DNA of 64,000 nucleotides from an uncultured Bacteroidia bacterium (GCA_947252645.1 CAMXWF010000006.1:62001-126000), one strand, 5' to 3'; counted from the stretch's first letter, positions 9,801-17,268 are shown. Notes: generated by a model from the letters alone, not told the origin. Translations and numbers: made by a program.

Positions 9801-10168
9801 TCGCCTACGAAACTAGCAAGCACGCTGTGCACCAGCTCACCGCGCAGTTCAATACCTACCTGCAGGAAAAACAAAACCGCGCGCGCGTCCAATCGTATGG
9901 CTATAGGCTCGAATGCCCATTCGGCGACAAATGGCAAGCCCATCTCAGCGTCACCTACGCGCACGCTGATGCCACGAACCCAGGGAACAACGCCCTCAGC
10001 TACGAACTCCTACAGGGTCTAGGTAAAGGGCACAATGGACTCCTAGAGGCGCAACTACGCTATAAGATTACCCGATACCTCACTGGGGGGCTGACATACT
10101 CATTCCGGAAAAACCAGCTCAGCCCAGCAGTACACAGCGGCTACATCCAACTACAGGCCAGCTTCTGA
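6863..10168 (+). CDS. large outer-membrane beta-barrel-like protein, unknown function
   Basis: About 1,101 residues if GTG 6863 is the start; no ATG lies near the N-terminus, so the start is uncertain and overlaps queF by 13 bases. A hydrophobic stretch (WWLRALLPTALLLLPRQLPGQS) about 30 residues in looks like a signal peptide ending before AQS-like residues. The rest is rich in alternating aromatic/polar beta strands. It contains a segment EGVQGPYELQGHRAFTRVVV then VYLDDQLLQRGLDHDYTIDY, a pattern seen in large Bacteroidota surface proteins, and an EF-hand-like loop DLNRDGVAQLNEF that also recurs in them. The final residues (GYIQLQASF) end in Phe as outer-membrane barrels do. I cannot assign a transport or secretion role. 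Confidence 0.75.
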   Translation: MATVNATGTKASLCPQPLPCGRILRAHSWLWWLRALLPTALLLLPRQLPGQSISNALATDTIAYSFSAAALLGGQNADSALIPFQPFTKHPAPAAVPPPFTIHGMAERNIGTGGNSQNPRGGMTDLTIEGPLYHGIRTTIRIADQALPFQPQGTSQELRLLNELYIHIYDSSWRLEAGDIRIQAQQNHFLLFTQQARGLLGRVALRTKHHGRIRLHAAFGLPKGQVMRVSLAPIEGVQGPYELQGHRAFTRVVVLANSERVYLDDQLLQRGLDHDYTIDYNLGTITFTARCPISSRSRIAVEYETSQSPYQQLGGQLALQGQWRNGWSMALGGVVTMETKTNSPRAPGSTPQALFPETLLGISSGEMAENRTSYQLRDTTVDGQRYQIYVPTTAGTPSSQGLAVPFSYVGPNQGNYISTQGNNNQQLFLWVAPKMGTPQGSYMPSTEKQQAPRSHLLLEATLGKAWRDSATGVAFTGAYSLQGSKTRQAGGGYLQGGALLLRHHALLMQRPNSKLSLQAQAQWVHRAFRAFLPFVPTPMAHQWGLHDSLLAHDFADASISILQRTPQGHWRIATQGLARPALLGGAASLEQQHRLGRWSLDNVIKTSLVRLQTTRYHQGSVASNVAHHWHYATLGSCTKAEWKQQLTPGNKDLPQDFATLTGGLYTCLHDSTRYSTRLDVLYEQRWDTLHNKLTPSSSALLTKLEGRIGLPGAGTLSATLGYKHFLSVADAWRSLGRNHFLGNLSLQLPLWEHRVGLALLTQLRGETVQRWQLHYIPVPVGQGQYAWLDLNRDGVAQLNEFAPAQHRDQACYSLQYVPSTNKTMATAGESHLTLQISPRARQQPIDSSTDWWLRWDIHLALSASTKRTDNQWYLAPLPWLPQDTSCCPEGASTLQAQLLLNHHAKPIGLTYAYVRTKSHQLLAQGLQAFGRSAHSIALETPVIHGWCSLLSLLLAHEQRLQPYHSSQMVRVKRLELSASIAYETSKHAVHQLTAQFNTYLQEKQNRARVQSYGYRLECPFGDKWQAHLSVTYAHADATNPGNNALSYELLQGLGKGHNGLLEAQLRYKITRYLTGGLTYSFRKNQLSPAVHSGYIQLQASF

Positions 10169-10244
10169 TAGCCTCACCCTCCCCTACCCCGATGTGGGGG
10201 GAAGAATGGCCAGCGCTAGGGGAAAGCAAGTGCCAGGTACAAAG

Positions 10245-10271
10245 CGAGCCAGCCTTGGCGTGGCTGGCTCG
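10245..10271. terminator. strong hairpin between convergent genes
   Basis: Inverted repeat CGAGCCAGCC / GGCTGGCTCG with a 7-base loop lies between the convergent barrel gene and the lipoprotein gene at 10319. There is no proper T tract on either side, so it is a possible bidirectional terminator only. Confidence 0.4.
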
Positions 10272-10318
10272 GGGAAAGCTTGGGGCATTAGGGGTGCTAG
10301 CGCATTAATGCCATGCTT

Positions 10319-12118
10319 CTAGCGCAGGCTACGGACCGCACGGGCACGGTGATACTCAAATCTAGCAGTGCTTTTCGTCCCATCGCTAAAATTGAGCACC
10401 TCGTAATCATCATCTAATGTGGAAGTACTCGACCAATAGATATCGTCACTAAAGCCAACTATGTCTGCCCGCTTTTTGTAGAGTGTTTCCAACTCTCCTA
10501 TCGAAGGTAACCTCCAGTCACTAAAACCTGCGAACACCACTTCATCGCACAGCTTATCGGCATGATAATGATCTTGGCCTGCAGTAATGTCTTGATTCAT
10601 CACCATGAGATTATCGGACCTAAGGATCACAATGTACTTCTCTAGAGCCATTTCTGTCCTGAACTTCTGCGTTGTTCCGTATGTCACACCCCCTGCGTGC
10701 TTGGCGTAGGCTCTTACATAGTAGGAGGTTTCATCCGTCAACCCAGAGACTTCAACGCTGAAGGCCCCACTTGTGCCAGCAACGACCACCGTTGTGGTTG
10801 CGCTGGGATCATCGTCCAGAGAGGGCTCTGCTTGTAGCTGCGCGTAGACAAAACCGCGCTCGGTGAAGGGCGGTTCGCCTGCGTAGACTATTTCCGCATT
10901 GAGCCTGGCGGTGGTCGTGGTAATGTGTGTTGGCTTTTTTGTACTCACAACGGGCAGGCCCGTGACCTCAAAACTAACCTCGTCTCCGTATACCACTCCG
11001 CGACTATTCTTAGCATACGCCCGCACGTAGTAGGTGCCTTTCTGCAGGGCGCTCAGGGAAGCGGTAAATAGGTTGTTATACCCAAGAGAAAGAGACCCTT
11101 TTACTACCAAACCATCTGTTAGGGGACTCGGGTGGTTGGCGTAGTAGAATCCATATTCAGACGGCGCAGGGCTGCCATGTAATTCAAAGTAACTGCCCAA
11201 TACTACAGAACTCCCCGTGACAGCGGATTCTGCTTCGTGCACTGTCATCGTGTTTAGCCGGGCTAAGGCAACATCGCACCTCACCCGCTTGCCCAGCTCT
11301 GCGTTCACGGAAGCCTTGGAATCCTTATAATCGTATTTTTGCACCACCACATCGTAGCTTCCCCCTTTCTCAAGTTTGCTGAACGCATAATTACCGCGGT
11401 TCGCGTAGGTGTCTGCAATCAAAACGCCGCTCGAAAACAGCTTTACTGTTGCCTCCAATGGATACCCTTCAGCCGCATCTGTCACCTTGCCGTAAATGCT
11501 GGTTTGAGGGGTTTGAGGGGTCAACACAATATCGAAATGAACCCTTTGCTCCTGCTGCACGATCACCTTGGCGGTGTAATCTTTATATCCATTTGCAGCA
11601 ATCTTTACCGTATATATTTTGGGATGAACTGGCTTGAACTCATAGCTGCCATCGTCGGAGGTGCGAGTGCTCAACAGCAGGGCCCCCTCGCTATACAAGC
11701 AAACCATCGCTGCTCGCAGAGGCTCCCCCGTAGACGCATCGACTACCACGCCGTAGATACTGCTTTTTGGGGTGGGGCCGGCCGCAGAGAGCAATGCGAT
11801 ATCGCATCTGGCTTGGCGCCCAGATTCTACGGTCACTGCCGCCGCAAAATCCTTGTACCCGACTTTCTTTACCCCAACCGCATAGCTGCTTCCAGGAGCC
11901 AAATCCTTGAACTCGTAGTGTCCATCATCGTACGTAACGGTACTCAATAGGAGCTCGCTACCCGTATACAGCTGCACCTGCGTGCCCCGCATGGGCTCAG
12001 CACTTTGCGCATCGACCATTACACCGTAGATACTACCTTTTTCCTGCTCGTTCTTACAGGAAGTGAGAAGCAGTGTGAGCGTAAGTATTGCTAGCAATAG
12101 GGATATGGTTTTATTCAT
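10319..12118 (-). CDS. multi-domain lipoprotein: three regulatory-like repeats plus DUF1566/Lcl domain
   Basis: A 599-residue predicted lipoprotein. The start ATG 12118 gives a signal peptide with lipobox LLTSC (Cys about 21). Then come three carboxypeptidase-regulatory-like beta-sandwich repeats, each beginning with SIYG (GSIYGVMVDAQSAEP, SSIYGVVVDASTGEP, TSIYGKVTDAAEGYP), next two fibronectin-III-like blocks marked by TYYVRAYAKNSRGVVYG and SYYVRAYAKHAGGVTYG, and a C-terminal DUF1566/Lcl-type domain (GFSDWRLPSIGELETLYKK, YWSSTS, RARAVRS). This architecture is common in Bacteroidales surface lipoproteins, with unknown ligands. A 223-base gap separates it from the other lipoprotein genes upstream, so it may have its own promoter. 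Confidence 0.8.
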   Translation of the reverse strand: MNKTISLLLAILTLTLLLTSCKNEQEKGSIYGVMVDAQSAEPMRGTQVQLYTGSELLLSTVTYDDGHYEFKDLAPGSSYAVGVKKVGYKDFAAAVTVESGRQARCDIALLSAAGPTPKSSIYGVVVDASTGEPLRAAMVCLYSEGALLLSTRTSDDGSYEFKPVHPKIYTVKIAANGYKDYTAKVIVQQEQRVHFDIVLTPQTPQTSIYGKVTDAAEGYPLEATVKLFSSGVLIADTYANRGNYAFSKLEKGGSYDVVVQKYDYKDSKASVNAELGKRVRCDVALARLNTMTVHEAESAVTGSSVVLGSYFELHGSPAPSEYGFYYANHPSPLTDGLVVKGSLSLGYNNLFTASLSALQKGTYYVRAYAKNSRGVVYGDEVSFEVTGLPVVSTKKPTHITTTTARLNAEIVYAGEPPFTERGFVYAQLQAEPSLDDDPSATTTVVVAGTSGAFSVEVSGLTDETSYYVRAYAKHAGGVTYGTTQKFRTEMALEKYIVILRSDNLMVMNQDITAGQDHYHADKLCDEVVFAGFSDWRLPSIGELETLYKKRADIVGFSDDIYWSSTSTLDDDYEVLNFSDGTKSTARFEYHRARAVRSLR

Positions 12119-12341
12119 GGCTCTTTGTCTTTTACACGTGAACTGGTAACCTAACTGCCACCCCAAGCAGGGCATCATGGTGTAGAGGCAGAGTAGCCCG
12201 CCCTATGCGCCACGATGGCGTACTGCTCGGGATTGGCTTGATGAACTTTAGCCATCGGTCGATCCTCAGGGGCTGCGGGTTGCCCCTGGGGGCTGCGCTG
12301 CGCGCTGGCGATCGTGGGCTTCTTGGCATCTGAACGGCAAT

Positions 12342-12755
12342 TTACTTAACCTCTATATCGACTCGGCACTCTTTCCCAGGCTCTACTGTGGTGCTAGCCT
12401 CTCCAGAAAGAGTGTAACTGATACCAGCTACTCTCGCCTTAACCTCTATTGAATATTTGTACTGTTTAATCCAGTAGTAGTCCTTATATTCGCATAGAAG
12501 ATCTTTGAACTCGTAGCGGCCAACGATAGAGGTAGTGGCTCCAGCCATGTAGTGGTCATATGTATACCCCCCATCATCACTACTTCCTCCTGTTCTATAT
12601 AGCTTTACTGTGGCGCCGACCACTGGTTCTCCGTTGCTCTGCAGGGTTACCACGCCGTAAATGCTACCTGGTTTTTTACTCGGCTTCTTCTCACAGCCAT
12701 AGAGGAACCCCGCAAGGGGGAGGAGGACGACGAGTATGTAAATCAACCTATTCAT
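12342..12755 (-). CDS. small lipoprotein with one carboxypeptidase-regulatory-like domain
   Basis: A 137-residue predicted lipoprotein: signal peptide MNRLIYILVVLLPLAGFLYGC with lipobox Cys21, then a single beta-sandwich starting GSIYGVVTLQSNGEPVVGATVKLY, the same motif as the repeats in the 599-residue lipoprotein downstream. It ends with EPGKECRVDIEVK, the usual closing strand of this domain. Its start codon overlaps the 3' end of the preceding gene by 8 bases, showing translational coupling. Function unknown; the fold usually serves as a stalk or interaction module on the cell surface. Confidence 0.75.
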   Translation of the reverse strand: MNRLIYILVVLLPLAGFLYGCEKKPSKKPGSIYGVVTLQSNGEPVVGATVKLYRTGGSSDDGGYTYDHYMAGATTSIVGRYEFKDLLCEYKDYYWIKQYKYSIEVKARVAGISYTLSGEASTTVEPGKECRVDIEVK

Positions 12756-13089
12756 GGCTCGGCTTGAGTTTAGTCATTGAAATGTTCACCTCATTGTTCT
12801 CCCCCACCACGGCCGTCACCGTCTTCGTGTTGGTGCTGTAGCCGTCCTTCTGCACCTGGATGGTGTACTGCACTGGCTCGAGGTCAACGAACTCAAAGCG
12901 CCCGTCGGTGCCGGTGGTCTGCGTTTTGCCGCCAGGGCTTAGCTGCACGCTCACGCCAGCTATGGGCTCCGCGCTACTGTGGTCTTTCACCACCCCGTGC
13001 AGGGTGGCGAACGTATCGTACTCGGCCTTCTTGCAGCCCGCGCATACCACTAGCGATAGGCAGGCTAATATCACGATTGCTCTCCTCAT
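12748..13089 (-). CDS. small PEGA/regulatory-like lipoprotein
   Basis: A 113-residue predicted lipoprotein. The start at 13089 gives the signal peptide MRRAIVILACLSLVVCAGC with lipobox Cys19; an upstream extension of the frame lies in the previous gene and is rejected. The mature part is one beta-sandwich (TLHGVVKDHSSAEPIAGVSVQLSP, then GRFEFVDLEPVQYTIQVQKDGY) related to the domains of the two neighbouring lipoproteins. It sits 20 bases after the DUF5683-like gene and overlaps the next lipoprotein gene by 8 bases. No enzymatic residues are recognisable. Confidence 0.72.
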   Translation of the reverse strand: MRRAIVILACLSLVVCAGCKKAEYDTFATLHGVVKDHSSAEPIAGVSVQLSPGGKTQTTGTDGRFEFVDLEPVQYTIQVQKDGYSTNTKTVTAVVGENNEVNISMTKLKPSHE

Positions 13090-13109
13090 ATTCCAATTAC
13101 TCCAGGTCA

Positions 13110-13910
13110 TTAAAAATCCAATGCCACGTCTACCCCCACGGCTGTTGGCGTGACGTAGGGACCAAAACGACACTCCGCAGTGCCGATGACTACGTGCTTC
13201 TTGCCCTTGCAGGCTATACCATCGATGACATTCCATACGTAGAAGGCCGCGGCGCCAGCGATCAACCCGTTACGTACGTTCTGCGCCACGCTGGCACTCT
13301 TGGCGTACGAGGCCCTCTTTCGGGCATCGTGCGTCGTTCGGAGCTGCGCAGCGTAGGAGGCGCGCAGGCACTCAGCCGCCACAAGCCCCCCCACCAGGGC
13401 CACCTCACCCGCAATGAAAAAGCCACCCCGACCAATGCTGCCCCGATGGATCTGCGCCCACCCAGGTACAAAGACCCGGGCCGAGAAGGGGTACTCGTTC
13501 GTAACCTGTACAGGCTCAAAGTCCCAAGCAGGTTTTTTGGCCGTCTGTATCAGGAGGTAAACCCTATAATTCCCCGGGGCGCAGTACTCCCGGTACTCAT
13601 CGATAACCCTCGACTTGACGGTGAGCTCATCGTTGCCCTTGACACGCACCGCGCCGTGCTCCACGTAGACGCTCACACGCTTCCCCGTGCTGAGGCTACG
13701 GCGGCTGATGGCGATCTCGGCGGCCTTGTTGCGCGCGGTGGCCTCATCGGGCCCCTCGGCACTGACCACCTCCGTATAGGAGTTCGCAGACTCGGCAAAA
13801 AATCCACCAACCCACGCAGGCCGCTCCTGCGTGGAGTAGCATTGGCCCCATACCAAGCAGGGAAGCAATGCAAAAACCGGTAAGAGTACTAAACGTCTCA
13901 TTGTACGCAC
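13110..13910 (-). CDS. exported protein with LPP20-like N-terminal part and membrane hairpin
   Basis: A 266-residue protein with a signal peptide (RRLVLLPVFALLPCLVWGQ). The following 120 residues (PAWVGGFFAESANSYTEVVSAEGPDEATARNKAAE) resemble the LPP20-type domain, where Ala-rich helices follow a beta sheet. A central segment, FVPGWAQIHRGSIGRGGFFIAGEVALVGGLVAA, resembles the PGxGQxYxGxxxKG membrane motif of DUF5683-like Bacteroidota proteins, and another hydrophobic stretch (NGLIAGAAAFYVWNVIDG) follows. The likely topology is a periplasmic domain plus a membrane hairpin. ATG 13910 or 13901 could be the start. The gene starts 8 bases after the stop of the preceding paralogue, so it is in one transcription unit. 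Confidence 0.65.
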   Translation of the reverse strand: MRTMRRLVLLPVFALLPCLVWGQCYSTQERPAWVGGFFAESANSYTEVVSAEGPDEATARNKAAEIAISRRSLSTGKRVSVYVEHGAVRVKGNDELTVKSRVIDEYREYCAPGNYRVYLLIQTAKKPAWDFEPVQVTNEYPFSARVFVPGWAQIHRGSIGRGGFFIAGEVALVGGLVAAECLRASYAAQLRTTHDARKRASYAKSASVAQNVRNGLIAGAAAFYVWNVIDGIACKGKKHVVIGTAECRFGPYVTPTAVGVDVALDF

Positions 13911-13918
13911 GTAGGTTA

Positions 13919-14563
13919 CTACTCCGCCTCTAGCTCAGACGCTGATGCTGGCTGCGGCTCGGGCTTCGCATTCGGATCCTTGAAGTACTTCTCCATGCGC
14001 TTTCGGAAATTCTCCTCATTGACGCGCACACTCAGCTCCTCATCCTGCGCCACTTCTTCTGCTATAGCCCTTGCCAACCGATTCTTGTCGATGCGAATAC
14101 CCGTGATGCATTGCACGTTGCCCTTATCGTCAGGCGAGGTGAACTTTTGGCACCAAGCCTTCGTATCGTTCAATATGGCATTAATGACATGCTTACCAGC
14201 ACGTTCCAATTTGTTGACAATATCCGTTCCCCCATCGTTGCCCATGGAGAGGCCATAGTCCTCAATAACCGCCTGGTAGACATGTGACATCTTCTGGGCT
14301 ACTATAGCTTGCGCATTGGAAAGCGCATTAATCTGCAGCTCGTCAAGTCTAGTAGACGAGCCGTACGCAAAGCCGGTAGCGGTAAATTCGCTTTCGCTAT
14401 CCGCCGCAAAGCAAGGTGCCTCTACCGTCTCCCCAAATAGACTATTCCTACTCGCTGGCTCTTGGGCCAGCACCCGACTACCACTGCCGCTGCCCATGGA
14501 GAGCACGGCTACCCCCGCTAACCAAGCGACCACGGTCGCCCAACTCGCACCTCCGATCCTCAT
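13919..14563 (-). CDS. exported LPP20-like protein, paralogue A
   Basis: A 214-residue exported protein of unknown function. The N-terminus has a hydrophobic export signal (WATVVAWLAGVAVLSMGSGS) without a clear lipobox. The mature part contains FTATGFAYGSSTRLDELQINALSNAQAIVAQKM, HVYQAVIEDYGLSMGNDGGT, VQCITGIRIDKNRLARAIAEEV and NFRKRMEKYFKDPN. The lipoprotein at 15403-16017 has every one of these blocks and is a clear paralogue. The tail is Pro/Glu rich (KPEPQPASASELEAE). The Ala-rich helix after the G-x-A-x-G turn is what relates it to the LPP20 fold; this is a pattern judgement only. Confidence 0.68.
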   Translation of the reverse strand: MRIGGASWATVVAWLAGVAVLSMGSGSGSRVLAQEPASRNSLFGETVEAPCFAADSESEFTATGFAYGSSTRLDELQINALSNAQAIVAQKMSHVYQAVIEDYGLSMGNDGGTDIVNKLERAGKHVINAILNDTKAWCQKFTSPDDKGNVQCITGIRIDKNRLARAIAEEVAQDEELSVRVNEENFRKRMEKYFKDPNAKPEPQPASASELEAE

Positions 14564-14589
14564 AATCCTACCCTTTCAATTCTAGTGTA

Positions 14590-15012
14590 TTACTTCTTCC
14601 CTTTCTTCTCAAAAACCTTCTCCATTCGCCTACGGAACTCGGCCTGGCGTTGCGTCTGGCTCTGCTCCCCATCGCTCGCCGAGGCCTCCGCGACGTTGGC
14701 GCCGAAACGCTGCGTATCGCCCCTTGTCGAATCGAATACTGCCGACCCTCTTCGCGCCACATCGCCGCGGACGTAGGTGCCTGTGTCGTTGCCCTCGTAG
14801 AGGCCATAATCCTCGATAACGCCCTTGTAGACATAAGGCCTCTGCTGCCGAGCTACATTCTGCCCATGGTCTTGCGCTGTGGAGGGCTCCACGCACTTTT
14901 GCTTTGCAGCGCCTCTAACCATGGCGATTGCCAGCACCGCGCATCCCGCTAGTAAAGCACCCAGAAGGACTACTGTCGCAATTCGCCTACACTTACAACA
15001 TCCAACTTTCAT
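14590..15012 (-). CDS. shortened paralogue B of the LPP20-like family, possibly degenerate
   Basis: A 140-residue predicted lipoprotein (lipobox LLAGC, Cys24). It keeps the paralogue block YVYKGVIEDYGLYEGNDTGTYV and the C-terminal block EFRRRMEKVFEKK, but lacks the G-x-A-x-G turn and the whole CITGIRIDKNRL segment of its neighbours; the part between is Ser/Gln/Arg rich and does not align. It therefore looks like an internally deleted copy that has kept an open frame. It may be a decaying gene or a small lipoprotein with a narrowed role. It lies between paralogues A and C on the same strand. Confidence 0.55.
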   Translation of the reverse strand: MKVGCCKCRRIATVVLLGALLAGCAVLAIAMVRGAAKQKCVEPSTAQDHGQNVARQQRPYVYKGVIEDYGLYEGNDTGTYVRGDVARRGSAVFDSTRGDTQRFGANVAEASASDGEQSQTQRQAEFRRRMEKVFEKKGKK

Positions 15013-15402
15013 CGCCAGTGTCGTTGGTACTTCATTCTTGAATCACGCAAAACGAGTATGGCGCACCTACACACCACCTCCCGAATATTTATGCACAAGC
15101 AGCCTGGCGTAAATATCCTCGAGTGGCCCCATGCAAATCATCCCGCTACGCTCGTGGAATGGAATGATGTTGAAATGGCGCCACCCCACGTTGCAGTACG
15201 GACTTCCTCAGGGGAGCTGCCAACTCCAAGCTTCCCCTCGAACGTAGGGCTCAAGGGCAAACTCGCGCAGGCATACGCCAGGAGCAACATGTTGTCGGGG
15301 GCACCCTGGCACGCGCGCTGGAGGCAGCGCATGCGCGGCGAATAGCACAACGACTGCAGTCAAGCAGGCCAATTAGGCAACAAATGCACTTCTCTTGCGC
15401 CC
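15013..15402. other. 390-base intergenic stretch without a supported gene
   Basis: No convincing gene is seen. On the minus strand a weak promoter-like pair (TTTG, 18 bases, TACCAACG) stands just before the shortened paralogue at 15012 and could drive it. Small open frames here lack coding character. Confidence 0.4.
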
Positions 15403-16017
15403 CTACTCGCCCCTTTCGTTCTTGTGAGTTCTGAGCTCTTCGGCATACTTTTCACGGAACTTCGCCTCATCGAAACGCACCCGCAGCTCATCATCCCTGG
15501 TAATCTCATTGGCAATCGCATTCACGAGCTGTTTTACGTTGATCCTAATGCCTACGAAGCATTTCGTTTCCCCCCTCTCGTCTTCTGGGGTGAATTTGGG
15601 ACCACACACCACCCGCGTATCATTGACCATCCGATCGATCACCTGGGTGCCTGCCCGCTCCACCTTGTTTTGCATGTTGCTGCCCTTGTTGAGCCCGATG
15701 TCGTTGCTATAGTCTGCTATAACGCCCTTGTAGAGGTGCTGCAGCCTCTGGCGCACCGAATTCTGGGCATTGGTCAGTGCCGAGGTCTGCAGCACGTCCA
15801 TACGATACGCTGAACCTCGGGCTACGCCAACCGCAGCAAAATACTCATCAGTGTCTGACTCATGGCAGGGAAGATCATAGGCCACCTCTGGGGTGGGCGC
15901 AGCTACTGGGGTAGGAGTAGGCACATAGGTGACCATCTGCTTTGCACCACCACACCCCGCCATCAGCAAGACAACTAAAGTTGCCAAGGCAACAAACTCC
16001 AAACTACACTTCCTCAT
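15403..16017 (-). CDS. LPP20-like lipoprotein, paralogue C (first gene of cluster)
   Basis: A 204-residue predicted lipoprotein: signal peptide MRKCSLEFVALATLVVLLMAGC with lipobox Cys22, a Pro/Thr-rich linker (VPTPTPVAAPTPE), then FAAVGVARGSAYRMDVLQTSALTNAQNSV, HLYKGVIADYSNDIGLNKGS, TKCFVGIRINVKQLVNAIANEI and FREKYAEEL, matching paralogue A block by block. It is first in a minus-strand run of exported proteins down to 12342. A perfect 14-base palindrome (16058-16071) lies about 40 bases upstream of the start. Function unknown; LPP20-like proteins are generally outer-membrane attached. Confidence 0.7.
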   Translation of the reverse strand: MRKCSLEFVALATLVVLLMAGCGGAKQMVTYVPTPTPVAAPTPEVAYDLPCHESDTDEYFAAVGVARGSAYRMDVLQTSALTNAQNSVRQRLQHLYKGVIADYSNDIGLNKGSNMQNKVERAGTQVIDRMVNDTRVVCGPKFTPEDERGETKCFVGIRINVKQLVNAIANEITRDDELRVRFDEAKFREKYAEELRTHKNERGE

Positions 16018-16057
16018 AGCTGTACCGTATTATTGTTTTTTGATACATACATCCTCT

Positions 16058-16071
16058 GCGCATGCATGCGC
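16058..16071. promoter_or_regulatory. 14-base perfect palindrome upstream of the lipoprotein cluster
   Basis: GCGCATGCATGCGC is a perfect palindrome located 40 bases before the ATG of paralogue C, a position suited to an operator or a short hairpin in the leader. No binding protein can be named. Confidence 0.35.
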
Positions 16072-16126
16072 TGCTGAAAAGCATACGCTGCCCCTGCCCG
16101 CGGCATTTGTCGGCCTGACGGGAAAT

Positions 16127-16167
16127 AAAAAAGGCGATGGCTCTGCCTCGTAGGCAGTGCCATCGCC
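16127..16167 (-). terminator. strong Rho-independent terminator (minus strand)
   Basis: GGCGATGGC (16133-16141) pairs with GCCATCGCC (16159-16167), and CTGCCT/AGGCAG extend the stem inside. On the minus strand the hairpin is followed by TTTTTTATTT. The rpoD terminator lies 190 bases upstream, so this one ends a separate short transcript or attenuates the lipoprotein cluster. Confidence 0.75.
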
Positions 16168-16287
16168 CAATGAGCGAGACTGGTGTACGCAGTCGCTACA
16201 TTATGAATTCCATAAGATATCTGGGGGGGGGTGGCGTTTTCACGTATTTCCCAATTAATCCATGCCCTCTACGATTGCGCGAAGATA
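16168..16287 (-). ncRNA. candidate small RNA or leader between rpoD and the lipoprotein cluster
   Basis: The minus strand between a weak promoter (TTTG at 16310-16313, then TATCTTCG at 16280-16287, spacer 22) and the strong terminator at 16127-16167 could give a transcript of roughly 150 nt. It contains a run of nine C (16223-16231 on the plus strand as G) and no plausible gene. This is inferred from terminator placement only; 6S RNA or another known family was not recognised. Confidence 0.3.
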
Positions 16288-16358
16288 GGTAAAAGATTTT
16301 CCACATGAACAAACGAACACCAGCTCCCCTGCAAACCACTGCCCGACAAAAACAAGGC

Positions 16359-16386
16359 GGCCTATCGCCCCTAGGGGCGATAGGCC
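16359..16386 (-). terminator. rpoD terminator
   Basis: A perfect 28-base palindrome (arms GGCCTATCGCCC and its complement around CTAG) lies 21 bases after the rpoD stop; on the minus strand it is followed by TTGTTTTTGT. Confidence 0.8.
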
Positions 16387-16407
16387 GTGCCACGGCTACC
16401 TCGGCCC

Positions 16408-17268
16408 TTAGCCTAGGTAGGCCTTAAGATTCCTACAGCGGCTCGTATGGCGCAAGCGCCGTATGGCCTTCTCCTTGATCTGGCGCACGCGCTCGCGCGT
16501 CAGGCCAAACTGGTCGGAAATCTCCTCGAGGGTCTTGGCTGGCTCGCCGAGCCCAAAGAACGACTTGAGGATGTCGCGCTCCCGGTCAGTCAGGGTGGCC
16601 AGCGCACGCTCAATCTCACACTGCAGGCTCTCCTGCTGTAGCCCCGCATCGGCCTTGGGGGAGTCCTGATTGGGGATCACGTCCACCAAGCTATTGTCCT
16701 CACCCTCGGCGAAGGGCGCATCGATGGAGACGTGACGCCCCGACACACGCATGCTGTCGGCTATCTTCTCCTTGGGCAAACTGAGAATGGCCGCCAGCTC
16801 CTCGGCCGAGGGCGAGCGCTGATTCTCCTGCTCAAACTTCGAGTACGCCTTGTTGATCTTATTGAGCATGGCCACCTGGTTTAGCGGCAAGCGCACAATG
16901 CGCGACTGCTCCGCCAAAGCCTGCAGAATGCTCTGCCGTATCCACCATACCGCGTAGGAGATGAACTTGAAGCCACGCGTCTCATCAAACTTCATGGCCG
17001 CCTTGATGAGCCCTAAGTTCCCCTCGTTGATCAGGTCGCAGAGCGCCAAGCCTTGGTTCTGATACTGCTTGGCCACCGAGACCACGAAGCGCAAGTTCGC
17101 CTTACAGAGCTTCTCCAAGGCCGCGGGGTCACCCCGACGAATCCCCTGCGCATACTCCACCTCCTGCTCTATGGTGATGAGCGGCTCCTTACCTATTTCC
17201 TGTAGATACTTGTCGAGCGAGGGACTCTCGCGGTTGGTTATCGACTTGGTTATCTTAAGCTGTCGCAT
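16408..17268 (-). CDS. rpoD: primary sigma factor RpoD (Bacteroidota type)
   Basis: Principal RNA polymerase sigma subunit, 286 residues. ATG 17268 is chosen because the product then begins [22 protein letters not shown], exactly as in other Bacteroidota; region 1.1 is absent, as normal for the phylum. Region 2 has [20 protein letters not shown] and [17 protein letters not shown], region 3 follows, and region 4 has [18 protein letters not shown]. It recognises TTTG / TAnnTTTG promoters, consistent with the boxes found across this window. It lies 99 bases downstream of the HtrA gene, and ends at a strong terminator. Confidence 0.97.
   Translation of the reverse strand: MRQLKITKSITNRESPSLDKYLQEIGKEPLITIEQEVEYAQGIRRGDPAALEKLCKANLRFVVSVAKQYQNQGLALCDLINEGNLGLIKAAMKFDETRGFKFISYAVWWIRQSILQALAEQSRIVRLPLNQVAMLNKINKAYSKFEQENQRSPSAEELAAILSLPKEKIADSMRVSGRHVSIDAPFAEGEDNSLVDVIPNQDSPKADAGLQQESLQCEIERALATLTDRERDILKSFFGLGEPAKTLEEISDQFGLTRERVRQIKEKAIRRLRHTSRCRNLKAYLG

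Noticed and set aside
10245..10271. Rho-independent terminator for the barrel gene
   Set aside because: The stem is strong but no T tract follows on the plus strand; kept only as a low-confidence hairpin.
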